Shown: positions 45,060-56,850, counted from the first letter of the stretch. The stretch is DNA of 64,000 nt from Pollenia angustigena (GCA_930367215.1 OV884058.1:169676478-169740477), one strand, 5' to 3'. Numbers and translations are program-made. The notes: generated from the sequence alone by a model not told the origin.

Positions 45060-45330
45060 TTTTTTGATGACCTTGCCACTTTTATATCCCTTTGGTACAT
45101 CACAGTTTTATAGGACTAGAAATGCCACTGTGAAATTTCGTGAAGATCGGTCTATAATTTTCCATAGGTCCCATATAAACCTACTCCCGGAAAACCGTGG
45201 TAAAATAATTAAATACGCCTAAAACCGTAGCAGATATAGATATTGCAGTAAACTTAGCTTCATATGGCCAGAAATAATGATATGCAATTTTGTGATATAC
45301 GGTCCATAATAAACCTAAGATCCATTTTAA
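45060..45330. repeat. inverted unit of the 153-bp repeat family
   Basis: AAATTTCGTGAAGATCGGTC and CCATAGGTCCCATATAAACC are the reverse complement of the unit found in tandem at 54635-55340. It is a dispersed copy next to the hAT remnant. Confidence 0.65.
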
Positions 45331-45429
45331 GCAGCCTTCTGAAATTCACTGCACACGCTAAAACTTATTTCTCCGCTGTATTGAAATGTATGTTATTTAA
45401 AACCAGAAAGCCTCTCGGAGCACTTAAAT

Positions 45430-46375
45430 GATGGATTTACAAGAGCTACAATTGGCGGTATACATATACAGTTGCTATGCACGCCCCAGTACAGCCGTTA
45501 GTGAATTCGAGAATATGCTAAGAGACTCGGATAATTATAATCTGAAACTTGTCATTACAATTTTACAATCCTTATTTTTGGACTGATGCATAAACGCTTG
45601 GTGTTGACCTGCAGCTTTAGCCGTTTTGCTTTGCATCATAGTACATATGCAGTTAAATGTTCTCCCTGTTCTGCTAAATCTTGTATGTATTTGGTACGCT
45701 TTAAGATTTTCTGCTTATTTTAAATAATTTTTGTGAGAATAAAGATCAAATTTTGAGTTACTTCGAAGATACGCCAAAAACCCATTATCAAAGGCACTGT
45801 ACAATGTCTGAAGCTGTTTCGCTAGTTAACAGTCTTCGAACATTATTAGAAAATATGTATATTAAATGAATAAACTGAGAGCCAGACTAGTGCAGAGTCC
45901 TAAAAATTGGCGACTTACTTTGCTTTGCTAATTACAATGAATGAAAGATTTAAGATACAAAGCTCGAAAATTTCAAAGCCAATAGATCGAAAAAAGTTCT
46001 TTTCGAGCTACATAACAAGACTGCTTTCCGAAAGTGTTGAAGACTCGGTCACCCCTACACCAAGTAAAAGTTCTGATAAGCCTACAATAGCTGATCTTGG
46101 GAGCGTTTGCGAAAATCTTATAAAAAGATTATCTTCTGTCCAACCTACGCTATGGTTCAGCTTTAGAAGAAGTCTAGAGATACCTTGGATCTTCCAATTT
46201 TTCTAGAGAGGCATATCCGCTTGTTTACTGGCGCAATGAACAGTTATACCCAAAATTTAAAAACATGGCGCAGGAGTACCTAAGTTTTCAAATTAATTCT
46301 GTCGCATCTGAGAGACAATTTTCCAATACAGGTCTGCTTCAAACGATATGCATAATCGTCTATGTCTGCAAAAGT
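45430..46375 (+). pseudogene. hAT transposase remnant
   Basis: Broken frames include DDGFTRATIGGIHIQ-like and KTHYQRHC pieces, an open 45907-46206 piece, and at about 46210-46370 a block reading YPLVYWRNEQLYPKF, then NSVASERQFSNTG. This is the hAT C-terminal dimerisation motif (S-x-ER-x-FS-x-x-G). Stops and frameshifts separate the parts. No terminal repeats could be assigned. Confidence 0.6.
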
Positions 46376-46589
46376 TTAAAATAATTGGTTTTTTTTTTAA
46401 CAAATAACTTATTAGTTTTAAATATTAATAATCTATTACACATTTTAAAAAAACTTATAAAAACTATTTAAGTTTTTTTTGAATTCAAATTCAATTCGTT
46501 GTGACTTCTAGTCCTATAAAACTGTGACGTACCAAATTTTATTATGATAGCGTTAATTGTTATGGTTATGTTAGTTTTTGTAACAAAAT

Positions 46590-46920
46590 TATCAATTTTT
46601 TAGGGTGGTGGTTCAACATTTTGATTCAAAGCTCAGATCCTACTGAACCGATATTGCTGGATTTCAATCCCAAACTGCTTAGGATAACAACAAGCAATTT
46701 GACACCAAGTTTGTTAATTTCTTTCGAGTTTTTTTGAAAGTGAGCGTGTTTTCAATAGACCGACAGCGGTTGGACATGGCTAAATCGACTTAGAATTATT
46801 CAAGGAGCCAGAATATATATACTTTATGGGGTCTTAGATTCAAAATAAAAAAAGTCTCAGACGGAATGACAAACTTAGTATACCCATATTCACCCACTAG
46901 TGTTGGATGGTAAAAAAACA
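46590..46920 (+). repeat. dispersed fly repeat, truncated copy
   Basis: Nearly the same as 55420-55780: GGTGGTGGTTCAACATTTTG, TCAATCCCAAACTGCTTAGG, GGACATGGCTAAATCGACTT and AGAATATATATACTTTATGG in the same order. Truncated on the left. Confidence 0.7.
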
Positions 46921-48199
46921 AATTTAATTTTTGTTTTTACGGGTTTTTTCACTAATAGATTTTATTTTAATTTCTGTTTTAATTTCTTATATAAATACAT
47001 TTTACATTTTTTTTATTTTTAAATAATTTTAGTTTTTGTTATGTTTTTTAAATTTTTGGTACAAACATTATTTATATAATTTTTTTATTATTAATATTAA
47101 TTAAATACATTAAAAAAAAGAAAAATATTAATACAAATACTACAAGATCTTGTGTGTTCTATTTAATTTTTTTGCGCAGAAAATTTTTTCTTTCACTAAT
47201 TTTGTCTAAGGGGTTTTTTGTATTACAAAAACAATTAATTAAATGCATTTTTCAAGGTGTTATTATACATACAAACATATTTGTTTAAAAACTTAAAAAA
47301 GTATGTATGAAAAAAATTTTGATTGAACTAATTTTTTTTTTATCAAGTTTGTTTAATTTTATTTAAAGAAAAAGTATAATACTTAACAAACAGTTGAATA
47401 AAAATAAAAGCACTTTAATAGTTTTTTATTCATATATAAATTTTACCTTGATAAGTTTGTAGAAACTTGTAAGGTCTTTATGTTTTTTTTTTCTCTCTTT
47501 TAAGCCACGATAAAGTTTTTTTTATTATTATTTCTTAATGTTTAAGGACTTTGGGTTAAAAAAAAACATATTGATTGTGTTTTAAAAATGTTTGCGCTAA
47601 AAGTTGTTTGTTTAAGTTCTAAAAACAAAATTCAATATGTTGTTGATTGTTAGTTTTATAAAAAAGTTTTCAATTTGCAAACTATATGTATGATTGATTG
47701 CAAAAAGTATTAAATTAAGAAGTTTGAATGGTGCTTTAGTAATCTTACCCAATATGTCATGTAAGTCCAATTTGCAGTAAAAGTAAATCATTTCACTTTA
47801 GTGTTGAGTTTTATTTTTCTATGTAGTGTGCAGAGCGAAAAATGAGTCAAAATGTAGGTAACCCCCGTAATATTGTTTTATGGAAATACGTGTTGCACGA
47901 ACTGGTACAAAATAGGGAGTTTATTGTGGTCGTTTCAAAACGGGGTCATCTAAAACGCTCTACTTTATTTCTCAGTCTGTGAGTTACCACCTTAAATTCG
48001 CGTTTTAAAGGTTTGTTTCGTACAAACTGTGTGAAAACGAAAAGTTTTGACATAAAACAGACGCTTGCCGTCTAAAGTGCTTCTATGAGTCAAATTCAAT
48101 TTACAAAGCCAAATCTTTCTTGCAATGGTCCTATTCCCTCAATATTTCACTTACTTTTTGTTTAAGCCATACTTTTGTTAACATTGAAGCTTCTGATTT
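46921..48199. other. AT-rich stretch, no gene recognised
   Basis: Long A/T runs to about 47.6 kb, then more mixed sequence at 47.8-48.2 kb without domains or clear repeats. Confidence 0.5.
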
Positions 48200-48207
48200 G
48201 TACATAC

Positions 48208-48813
48208 CAGGGACCGTAACAGTTATACCTTTTTTCATAAAAGTCAGATGAAAACAGTTATTTTTTGATTTTTATTTTTTCGATCAAAAGTAACAGTAAT
48301 TTTTTAATTTTTTTTTTTGAGCAAAAATAAAAGTTATTCTCTAAAGAAATGTACGAGTTTTAAAAATTTAGATGACTTTTAATAATTATTTTAATGTGCA
48401 TAAGAAATTCCAATGACACTTACACATTTAATTAAAAATTTTCATTCAACTAAATTATTAAATCACGTACATTTCTTTAGAGAATAACTTTTATTTTTGC
48501 TCGAAAAAATAAAAATTAAAAATAACTGTTATTATTGATCGAAAAAATAAAAATCAAAAAATAACAGTTATTTTTGTTCAAAAAAATAAAAATCAAAATA
48601 TAACTGTTATTTTTGTTTAAAAAAATAAAAATCAAAAAATAACTGTTATTTTTGATCAAAAATAAAAATCAAAATTTTAAAAATCAATATATGTATTTTA
48701 CCATTGACAAGTGCATAAGGAACAATATGGTATACTTGAATCAGTTTTTCGACGTTTACTTCTATGTGCTTTTTTGTTTTAAATTCCAATATAACTGTTA
48801 TTTTCGGTCCCTG
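48208..48813. mobile_element. hAT-type MITE, 606 bp, with internal minisatellite
   Basis: Ends CAGGGACCGTAACAGTTAT and AACTGTTATTTTCGGTCCCTG-like (15 bp well matched), with perfect 8-bp duplication GTACATAC. Contains an inverted pair with AGAGAATAACTTTTATTTTT and a 39-bp tandem array. A shorter copy is at 56407-56615. Confidence 0.9.
48498..48670. repeat. 39-bp minisatellite, about 4 units
   Basis: TAACWGTTA cores at 48523, 48562, 48601 and 48640 are spaced exactly 39 bp, each preceded by an AAAAATAAAAATCAAAA stretch. The core is palindromic and also occurs at the ends of the host element, so the array may be an amplification of its terminus. Confidence 0.85.
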
Positions 48814-49043
48814 GTACATACATATATATACTTAAAGACCTAACCATAATGTGCTTAAGTTGGATTAAGCAAATGTGCGAATAATTGTAAATCATACGAT
48901 GCAAGCCATATTGAACTTACGGAGGTATTCAAGACAAAGTATTGACAGAAAGAGTACGAAAAACAGACTAAAAGAAAGAAACATTTAACTAAAATGATGA
49001 TTTTAATTACAGCAAATTTCGAACCATCAATACAATTGGTTTA

Positions 49044-49194
49044 TGCTGGGTACACACTATGCAACGCATTTACGCAATCTAGTGAATTTAATTCATTTTC
49101 ATTCATTTCAGATTGTATCAACATCAAAACGCTTTGATATTTTGAGGTTGCATTGAAACAGATTGCATGTATATTGCACTGTGTGTACCCAGCA
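49044..49194. mobile_element. Harbinger-type MITE, 151 bp
   Basis: TGCTGGGTACACACTATGCAA-type left end and TTGCACTGTGTGTACCCAGCA-type right end, with TTA on both sides. Confidence 0.85.
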
Positions 49195-49336
49195 TTAAAG
49201 TTGATGTTTGACTGTTGGCTGGCAGGCACCGCAGTGGTGCAGAGGGCAGAACGCAAAGAATTCTGATGATGAAAATGATGTTATTCTCGAGCCGTAAATT
49301 CAACCCGAGTTTGAGCCTTAGCTCAGCCAAGAATAA

Positions 49337-49724
49337 AGCTTTGTTCACAATCAGAGTAACAATTTCGTTTTTTCTTCTATCTTTTTTCTTCCCAAAGTAT
49401 TTCATATATTTTCCTTTCATTTTTAGAACAAAAATGTAACTAAAATTTTTTTAAAAATGTAACTAAAGTAGAGTCTACTTTAACTTCAGCAACAATTTGT
49501 ATGAAATTCTTTCTGACTTTTAAATTAATTTTATTTTAGTTTTTATTTAGTTTTGCATGAAAATTTTAACATAATATTGTTAAAAATAATAATAAATGCA
49601 TAATATTGTTGGTGCTAAAATTTGCATACGGTTTCTTAATGCAAAATGTGTGTGGTTGAAAAAGAAATTGTTGCTCTATTATGAACACCGAGTGAAAATG
49701 GTTGTTTTGATTGTGAACGCAGCT
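49337..49724. mobile_element. Harbinger-type MITE 'TGTTCACAATCA', copy 1, 388 bp
   Basis: AGCTTTGTTCACAATCA at the left and TGATTGTGAACGCAGCT at the right, TAA on both sides. Copy 2, inverted, is at 53298-53651. The open frames in both orientations around 49124-49439 lie in this element and recur in copy 2 only in part. Confidence 0.8.
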
Positions 49725-50042
49725 TAAAAATTATCAATAAATTTTAATTAATTTCATGTTGTGAAATTCCTTCCTTCAGCAAAAATAATTTAATGAAAAT
49801 TAAATTTGATGAACTCAAGCCTAACTAAATATCAAAATTTCGAATTAAAAATCGACAGCCCAACTGAAAAATCACAATTGTTTTATGAAACTGTAATTTG
49901 CTTAAGCAAAGTGCGAAACTGATCGCGCATTCCGTACGGAATCAAATGTTTTTTGATTTTGTTATTGTGTTTTTAAATACATTTGGGAGACTTTTTGGTA
50001 ATTTTTGACAGTTTGACGGCTATTCATATTATGGTTGGGCCT

Positions 50043-51130
50043 TAGGAATAATTCTATACACTACCAGAATGTCTTGTATCTTCCTGTTACATGTTTTACT
50101 TTTGCTATCCCTTGTTGCTTGATTTAACATTTGGTGCGACATTGTTTACCCCGGAAACGTCTCAACATCGCTTTTAAAAATCTTCTGTTTCAAGAAATAT
50201 TTCTGTGCAACAGGTTGCATAGTCTGAATCTGGTATTACACTTTCTTTTGTAAGAAATTCTTTGTTTATTTTTATTTAAAAGATCTTTATATCGTCATAT
50301 AAAATTCAAAATGGCCTATAATTTAAAAAAAAACAAAAAAAAAATAGGAGCGATAAGAAACTTCCAACTATTGCGAATACAAAAATAATTCATAATTTGT
50401 TCACGATATTAACCAGAAAAAATCGTAATTATAATCGCAATATGTTGTTGCCTTTTCATTAGTTTTTTATCTCTCCTCAAAATTTTTTTAAAATGATGAT
50501 AGGCCCTTTTGCATTTTTATGAAGTAACGTGTTATATGGGGGTACAGGTAGAGTATAATTTTGAGCAAGTATCTTATTTCTTCTCAAAATTTCAATAAAA
50601 TTATACATATTTAAAAATGTTATCCTACACTTTTTAGAAAATACGTATTTAAAATTGTTTAAACCCATAATTTCACATAGAATCGAAAACTATGCGCCAC
50701 CTACCATGTCGTCCGCTCATTATTGGTTTGGCGCATATGCAAAAAAAAGACGGAGTATAAGAAAACGACAAAAAGAAGGTTTACATGAAGTCTTCTCAAG
50801 ATATACGCGATGGAATAATTTGTATTTTGAAGAAAAATGCAAATTTTTTCAACTTTCATAAATGACTTTAAAAGTAAATATAATTTTATTGAAAGTGAAT
50901 ATTATTTGTGCCGCACACGCCACTTTTCTTTTCTTTATTGAAATTTGTTATTTTATTTTGTTTTACAAAAACAGAAAATGCACGATAAGAAATTATTCGA
51001 ATTCAAGTCAGAATCGCAATGTTAAGCGTTTTGCGATTGTCGGAACATGCCTGAATGTATAAAAAAAAATAGTACTAAAACTTTTTTTATAACATTTTTT
51101 ATTTTATCAAAAAGTAATTTCAATTTTTGG
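50043..51130. other. AT-rich stretch, no gene recognised
   Basis: The open frame 50655-50861 contains a basic run (AKKRRSIRKRQKEG) but no domain or start context I can support. Otherwise low complexity. Confidence 0.45.
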
Positions 51131-51136
51131 GAATAC

Positions 51137-51566
51137 AAAATTTTAATTTCAAAAGATTTTGTTATTCGTCCTTAATCTTTTGTAAGTTGTTGTTGTTTTA
51201 ATTTTGTTTTTCTTAACCTTCTTACAACTACAATTAATGTTGAGAGAATTTCAACTAATTGTAGTGGGGAATGTAAGATGAGATAAACCCACTGTTTATT
51301 GTTGATGTGTTTTGCTTAAACTTTGATATTATTACAAGTAGAACTGTTGCTATAAGTCTTATACGTTTAACAGTTTTATTTGGTTAAATATCTTTAGTTT
51401 TTCTAAAATCTTTATGGATGAAGTTTCCTGATGATCTGGCCTAAGCAACCAGTGAAATGCGCATAGGAATAGCTTATCCCATCAACAATAAATTTCAAGT
51501 GTTTTTATCAAGAATAAAAACTGGGAATTAAGCACGAATAACAAAATCTTTTGAAATTATAATTTT
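51137..51566. mobile_element. inverted-repeat element, 430 bp
   Basis: About 38-bp inverted ends containing TTTCAAAAGATTTTGTTATT. The interior block 51195-51345 (CAACTACAATTAATGTTG and the following TTGTAGTGGGGAATGTAAG) matches 11166-11300 inside the second piggyBac-like element, linking the two loci. Confidence 0.65.
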
Positions 51567-52084
51567 TTATTTTATTTTTAAAAACAAAAATTTAATACAA
51601 AAAAAACAAAAGGTGCTCAAAATCCATTTGTACATTAATTAAACATAATAATAATAATTAGGTGGGTAAAATTTTTTCGCGTCAAAAGCACATCGCGATT
51701 CTTGTTCTATAAGTCATTCCAAGAAACTTTGCCAAAGAAACCATAAGTCAAAAAATAATTTCGAGCCCGGATTTTTCAAAATAGTTAGAGTTCCAACATA
51801 TTCAAGAATAGAGGCAAAAAAATTGTATTTGATCTAGCCAGACCTGTTTCATGCGGTTTTTAGAGTCGAGAAATCCCTTAATTTTTTATTTTGATGAAAA
51901 ATGCAATCTCGAATTTTAAAAGAAAATAAAATTTATACGCGTTCTAAAAATATGTGCATACGAACATCTTCGGATTGCATTACCAAATTTATTGTTCTTA
52001 CAATTTTCAATATGTACTGCAGAAACAGGAAAAGAGTAAAAATTCCGAATATAAAAATATTTAATTTAGCGCTTGTAAAATCTC

Positions 52085-52410
52085 CTTCAAAATAATTTGG
52101 AGTAAAATAATAATGGAGTGGGCTCCCACTGTTCCAAAGTTCTATTGATTACTTCTTAATGTGACAACCATCTTGTTGAAGAATATTTGAAAATATTATT
52201 GAAATTAATTCGTCTCTTCTACAATGTAGAACTTTTGCAGAAGTGGTTTCCTATATCGTTTAAAAACTTGTCAATATCATCAGAAAATGCACGCTTATAT
52301 GCTGCCGCTGATATAAATTTAGAATGTGGCATAAGCAATCGTTCAATCAACAAGTGCAAAAATCTATTCACAGTAGCGGAGTTCAGTGTTTGGTACAAAT
52401 GGTCTTGCAA
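52085..52410 (-). pseudogene. transposase-like fragment
   Basis: On the minus strand, 52410-52219 reads a helical piece (NRFLHLLIERLLMPHSKFIS), a stop, then KYSSTRWLSH, another stop and EVINRTLEQWEP. The T-RWLSH...R-LEQW arrangement is typical of hAT/zinc-finger-associated transposases. At least two stops, no termini assigned. Confidence 0.5.
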
Positions 52411-52509
52411 AAGAGCAAATGCAAAATATCATAGCTGTTTTGATAAATCCAACAATAAATTCATTGGACAGTAAATACGAGTTGCTATTTAATATAAATT
52501 ATAAATATC

Positions 52510-53075
52510 GTTACTTTAATATAGAAAAGCTCTAACTAATGTTGTTCTTAATTTACAGAAGAAGGAAAAAACTTGTAGTCGCGAGTTTTTTTTAACGCAT
52601 TTCTTTTATTAAATTCTCTAAGCAATTTAATAAAAAACTGCCTTTAAAAAAAAATCTGGGGGGCCTACTCTCTATTGCGATGCGAAATTAAGTTGACGCA
52701 AATCTAGCGATTGGTACTCTTCAATACGTTTGCGCATGTGCCTTTCGCATCTTTTAATTTCTTTTCTTTTCGAAAATCATCACTTTATTCTATTTACATT
52801 TTCCAATTTCAAATATTTATACACACTTTGCCATTTCATTACTGTAAATCCGCGCCATCTTTAATTTTTATTGCCACTATCGCTTCATTTTCAGAAAATT
52901 TTGCGAAAGTGATAGAGAGTACCAAGTTGGCATTTAGCTTTCGCATCGAAATTGTTTTCGCATCGCAATAGAGAGTAGACCCCCTGGACTTCAAGACTAT
53001 AATTTTTATTTAGTTTTTTCCTTCTCCTGTTAATTAAGAACAACATTAGTTAGGGCTTTTCTATATTAAGGTAAC
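52510..53075. mobile_element. long inverted-repeat element containing another MITE
   Basis: GTTACTTTAATATAGAAAAG at the left and CTTTTCTATATTAAGGTAAC at the right; the arms match for about 60 bp, through AACTAATGTTGTTCTTAATT. The core is the element at 52659-52984. No target duplication fixed. Confidence 0.75.
52659..52984. mobile_element. nested MITE 'CTACTCTCTATTGCGATGCG', 326 bp
   Basis: GGGGCCTACTCTCTATTGCG and its inverted match CGCAATAGAGAGTAGACCCC. The interior reuses TTGGTACTCT / AGAGAGTACCAA and several CGCATC/GATGCG pairs, so it can fold in more than one way. Confidence 0.8.
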
Positions 53076-53297
53076 AATATGTAGGTTTGAAAAATTTGGA
53101 AATAGTACCAAATGAGTCACGGGGGTATCAGCGTACTTTTTAGTTTCGAATTGTACCAAAAAAGTACAATTGTACCAACTTTATCAACCCTGGATGACAG
53201 TGTAGACTTAAATGAAATAAAAATGTTAAAATTATTTAAGTTTCAAATAATGTTTGTAGTAGAAATTATTATTTATGTTTAGTAATTTAAACTTTTA

Positions 53298-53651
53298 AGC
53301 TGCGTTCACAATCAAAAAAACATTTTCACTTGGTGTTCATAATAGAGCAACAATTTCTTTGTGTGTAGTTACAACATTTTGCATCAAGAAACCGTTTGCA
53401 AATTTTAGGCACAACAATATTATGCATTTATTTTTATTTTTGTAAACATTTTGTTAAAATTTTCATTCAAAACTAAATAAAATTATTTTAAACGTCAGAA
53501 ACAATTTCATACAAATTGTTGCTGAAGTTCTAGTTGACTCAACTTTAGTTAAATTTTTTTTCTTAAAATGAAAGGAAAATATATGAAATACTTTGGGAAG
53601 AAAAAAGATAGAAGAAAAAACGAAATTGTTATTTTGATTGTGAACGTAGCT
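53298..53651. mobile_element. Harbinger-type MITE 'TGTTCACAATCA', copy 2, 354 bp
   Basis: AGCTGCGTTCACAATCA at the left and TGATTGTGAACGTAGCT-like at the right, TTA on both sides. Inverted relative to copy 1, with which it shares GGAAAATATATGAAATACTT and more. Confidence 0.85.
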
Positions 53652-53722
53652 TTATGGTTGCATATTGAAAACTTTTTTTTAATTTAAAGTCTATATTGTA
53701 TTTATTTTTTTTTATTTATATT

Positions 53723-53942
53723 TCGTCGGCTTACTATGCAAACCTACTTTTTTTATTTCATATTTGCAGCTTGAGAGGAAAACCAAAAATATATGTATGT
53801 AGTTGGTTTTACACACTTCAAGACTCAAATTGAAGAAAAACTACATGCTGGTCGACGAGGCGTATCTTTCTCTACCACACGGCATCAAAATCTCAATTTA
53901 CTTAAAAATTGGATTTAGCAGGTTTGCATATTAAGCCGACGA
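53723..53942. mobile_element. inverted-repeat MITE, 220 bp
   Basis: TCGTCGGCTTACTATGCAAA and TTTGCATATTAAGCCGACGA are inverted ends with two mismatches. No clear target duplication. Confidence 0.75.
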
Positions 53943-53944
53943 TT

Positions 53945-54505
53945 TGCCATTTATAAGTATTATTTATTTGAATTTGAATTTATCATTTATTAACTTAATT
54001 TTTGTTATATTTTAATGGGATATATATATTTTTTTATTACTTTAATTTATACGATATTACATATTTTATTTTAAAGATTTTTTTTCTTTTATTATAACTT
54101 TAAAAGTTGTTTATTTTTTACAATAAATCCTTTTTAAACAAAAAAATACGAGTGCAAAAAAGGACTGTTTTTTTTTTCAAAAAAGAGTAAAATATTTTTT
54201 TTTTAATTTATAAAAGTACATACTTGAAAAAAAAAACAAATTAATTATTAAATATAGACATTACTTTTTATTTTTGTTTTTTTTTTAATATTTATCTAGT
54301 TATTGGTTAAATATGTAGGGAATTTATTTTATAAAGGGATATGGACTCATTATTGTTTCAATAATTAAATGCATATTGTGGTAAATATAATTGACACCAG
54401 CTAAAACGCATAATATGAAAATAGGAAACGATAAAAAACGATGTCTTAAAACAAATAATATGCATAAAATCTAAATTTAAAAAAAATCACATACAAAATA
54501 AATTA
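53945..54505. other. AT-rich stretch, nothing recognised
   Basis: Mostly A/T runs and no domains. Confidence 0.5.
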
Positions 54506-54634
54506 AAAACAAGTTAGAGTGCTATATTCGGCTGTGCCGAATCTTTGATACCCTCCACCGACAGTTCGAATGTTTAAGGAGTAATATCTGCATGATGTTA
54601 TTATTATCTTAAACTGTGACGATTTGTTATTAAT

Positions 54635-55345
54635 TATGGATTTAGGCGACTAAACTGTTTTCCGGTATTAGGGTTTATATGGGGCCTAGGGTAAATTATG
54701 GACCGATCCTCACGAAATTTCACAGTCTTTTTCCCAGTTCTATAAAACTTTGATGTACCAAATTTTGTTATGATAGCATTATTTTTTACGGATTTAGGCG
54801 TACTAAACTGTTTTCCGGGAGTAAGGTTTATATGGGGCCCAGGGTAAGTTATGGACCGATCTTCACGAAATAACACAATTTTATTTGTTGTCCAATAAAA
54901 CTTTGATGTACCAAATTTTGTTATAATAGCACTATTTTTTACGTTTTTAGGCGTACTAAGTTGTTTTCCGGGAGTAAAGTTTATATGGGGCCTATGGTAA
55001 ATTATGAACCGATCTTCACGAAATTTCAAAGATTTATTTTTAGTTCTATAAAACTTTGATGTACCAAATTTTGTTATGATAGCATTATTTTTTACGTTTT
55101 TAGACGTACTAAGTTGTTTTCCGGAAGTAGGTTTTATATGGGGCCTATGGTAAATTATGGACCGATCTTCACGAAACTTAACAGTTTAATTTCTAGTCCT
55201 ATGTAACTGTGACCTGCCAAATTTTGTAATGATAGCATTGTTAGTTAGGGTTTTAGGCTTAATATACTGTTTCCCGGGAGTAGGGCTTATATGGGGCCTA
55301 GGGTAAATTATTGACGGATCTTCACGAAATTTGACAGCGTGATTT
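54635..55345. repeat. 153-bp tandem array, about 5 units
   Basis: The landmark GACCGATCTTCACGAAA or a close variant begins at 54701, 54854, 55006, 55160 and 55313, so the period is 152-154 bp. Each unit includes ATGTACCAAATTTTGTTATG and GTTTATATGGGGCC. The minus strand is open across three units (54634-55029) and reads as a 51-residue repeat. Confidence 0.9.
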
Positions 55346-55599
55346 CCAGTTGAATAAAACGAATTGTTGCGAAATCTTATATTATTCTGTGCATTTTTCC
55401 ACCATTTATGTTAGTTTTTGTAACAAAATTATCAATTTTTTTTAGGTGGTGGTTCCACATTTTGATTCATAGCTCAGATCCTATTGAACCGATTTTGCTG
55501 AATTTCAATCCCAAACTGCTTAGGATAACTACAAGCAATTTGACACTAAGTTTGTTGATTTCTTTTGAGTTTTTTGAAAGTGAGCGTGTTTTCAACAGA

Positions 55600-55628
55600 C
55601 GGACCGACGGACAGACAGACGGACAGAC
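55600..55628. repeat. (GACGGACA)n microsatellite
   Basis: ACGGACCGACGGACAGACAG and following repeats within the dispersed fly repeat; absent in that length from the copy at 46590. Confidence 0.8.
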
Positions 55629-56199
55629 AGACGGACATGGCTAAATCGACTTAAAATTACTCAAGGACCCAGAATATATATACTTTATAGGGTCTGAGAT
55701 GAATAGTAAAAAAGTTTCACACGGAATGACAAACTGAATATACCCTCTTCACAACTAATTGTGGTGGAGGGTATAAAAAATAACTTATATATACTATAAT
55801 TGATACACTGTTGCATGTTTTTTTTTTATTATTTAACATTTTTTTTATAGTAAAATGTTATAAATTCCTTTAATTTTTAAATGTAGCCTTAATTTTTTAA
55901 ATATCTGAATATTCACTCCATAATACGATTTCAAAATAATACAGGGGTGTGCTGGAAATCGAAATCGAAAACGTAAAACGCAAGAATTTGAGAAGTCGTT
56001 TTTCAATAAGATTTCTGTAATAAAATAATTTTATGTCAAATATAACATAAATATTTCTCTATTAAACAGAATTTTATAACAAAAATTTTAAAAATTACAT
56101 TAAAAGTGTATTAAAAAAAACTTCCAAATTCTTGCGTTTCCGATTTCTAGCACACCCCTGATAATAATTGTTAAAATTAAATTTTACAGATCGAAATAA

Positions 56200-56290
56200 G
56201 TCTGGGATCACAGAGATGCTGTTCCTTTTTCCCCTCTCACCCATAAACTCAGACTTTCTGAAATAAAACTTTCATAGTGTGAACCCAGAC
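56200..56290. mobile_element. Harbinger-type MITE, 91 bp
   Basis: GTCTGGGATCACA at the left and TGTGAACCCAGAC at the right, TAA on both sides. Internally CCCATAAACTCAGACTTTCT as in 37921-38064, so a deletion derivative of that family. Confidence 0.75.
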
Positions 56291-56406
56291 TAAGTAAAAG
56301 TCCTCGATGATTTCTTACACCGGAGTTTTTAAAACGGCTTCACTTAAATGAAATTTAAAATTTTATATGTTGAAAATATGTTTTTACCCGAGAATAGCGT
56401 TTTTAC

Positions 56407-56615
56407 CAGTGACAGTAAAAGTCAGATAATAACAGTTATTTTCTGATTTTAATTTTTTTTTTTAACAAAAACAGTTATTTTTTTATTTTTTCCAGCAAAA
56501 CTTTTATTCAGTTCATAAGGATCAATACGGTCTACATGAATCAGTTTTTCGACATTTACTTCTATATCCTTTTTTTGTTTTAAAATTTCATAATAACTGT
56601 TACTTTCGGTCTCAG
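56407..56615. mobile_element. hAT-type MITE, 209 bp, second copy of the 48208 family
   Basis: Starts CAGTGACAGTAAAAGTCAG and ends AACTGTTACTTTCGGTCTCAG, with perfect 8-bp duplication GTTTTTAC. Shares AATCAGTTTTTCGAC and CTTCTAT with the 48208 copy. Confidence 0.85.
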
Positions 56616-56669
56616 GTTTTTACTTTTAAATACCCGACATACGTACATATAAACATTCATATGTACATA

Positions 56670-56850
56670 CGGCCATATTCTGCAAATCGAAATTAAGTGA
56701 AATTTAAATCGATTAAGATTTTCAGTTCATTTAAAAAAAAAATAACCGTAGTTTTTCCTGATTTTAAAGGATGTTCTGATTAAGATAAGTGGTACCTGAA
56801 GTATGATATAGAAAAGGGTATATTTTAGAGTTTAGATCAAACAAAACCAA
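56670..56850. repeat. copy of the MARCH6-intron repeat
   Basis: Runs parallel to 930-1105: AAATCGAAATTAAGTGAAAT, CCGTAGTTTTTCCTGATTTT and AAGTGGTACCTGAAG. The ends are not defined. Confidence 0.55.

Larger units (their letters stand above)
48836..50042. mobile_element. Harbinger-type MITE copy split by two others
   Basis: Left end AGACCTAACCATAATGTGCT and right end CATATTATGGTTGGGCCT correspond to the intact copy at 59693-59958. Flanks are TAA and TAG. Its interior now holds the elements at 49044-49194 and 49337-49724. Confidence 0.7.
54508..55780. repeat. dispersed fly repeat, full-length copy of about 1.27 kb
   Basis: Left terminus AAACAAGTTAGAGTGCTATA then hairpin TTCGGCTGTGCCGAA and GATACCCTCCACC; right terminus ACCCTCTTCACAACTAATTG and GGTGGAGGGTATAAAA. 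The middle contains the 153-bp tandem array. The right third carries a (GACGGACA)n tract followed by TGGCTAAATCGACTTA and ATATATACTTTATAGGG. A truncated copy is at 46590-46920. Class not assigned. Confidence 0.75.

Noticed and set aside
49124..49439. Overlapping open frames on both strands
   Set aside because: Fall across the borders of two MITEs, and only the part shared with 53298-53651 recurs there.
50655..50861. 68-codon open frame with a basic run
   Set aside because: No domain, weak start context and AT-biased surroundings; not enough to call a gene.
54634..55029. 131-codon minus-strand open frame with a 51-residue repeat
   Set aside because: It is the 153-bp tandem array read in a frame kept open because the period is a multiple of three; no start context, no domain, and other units of the array are not open.
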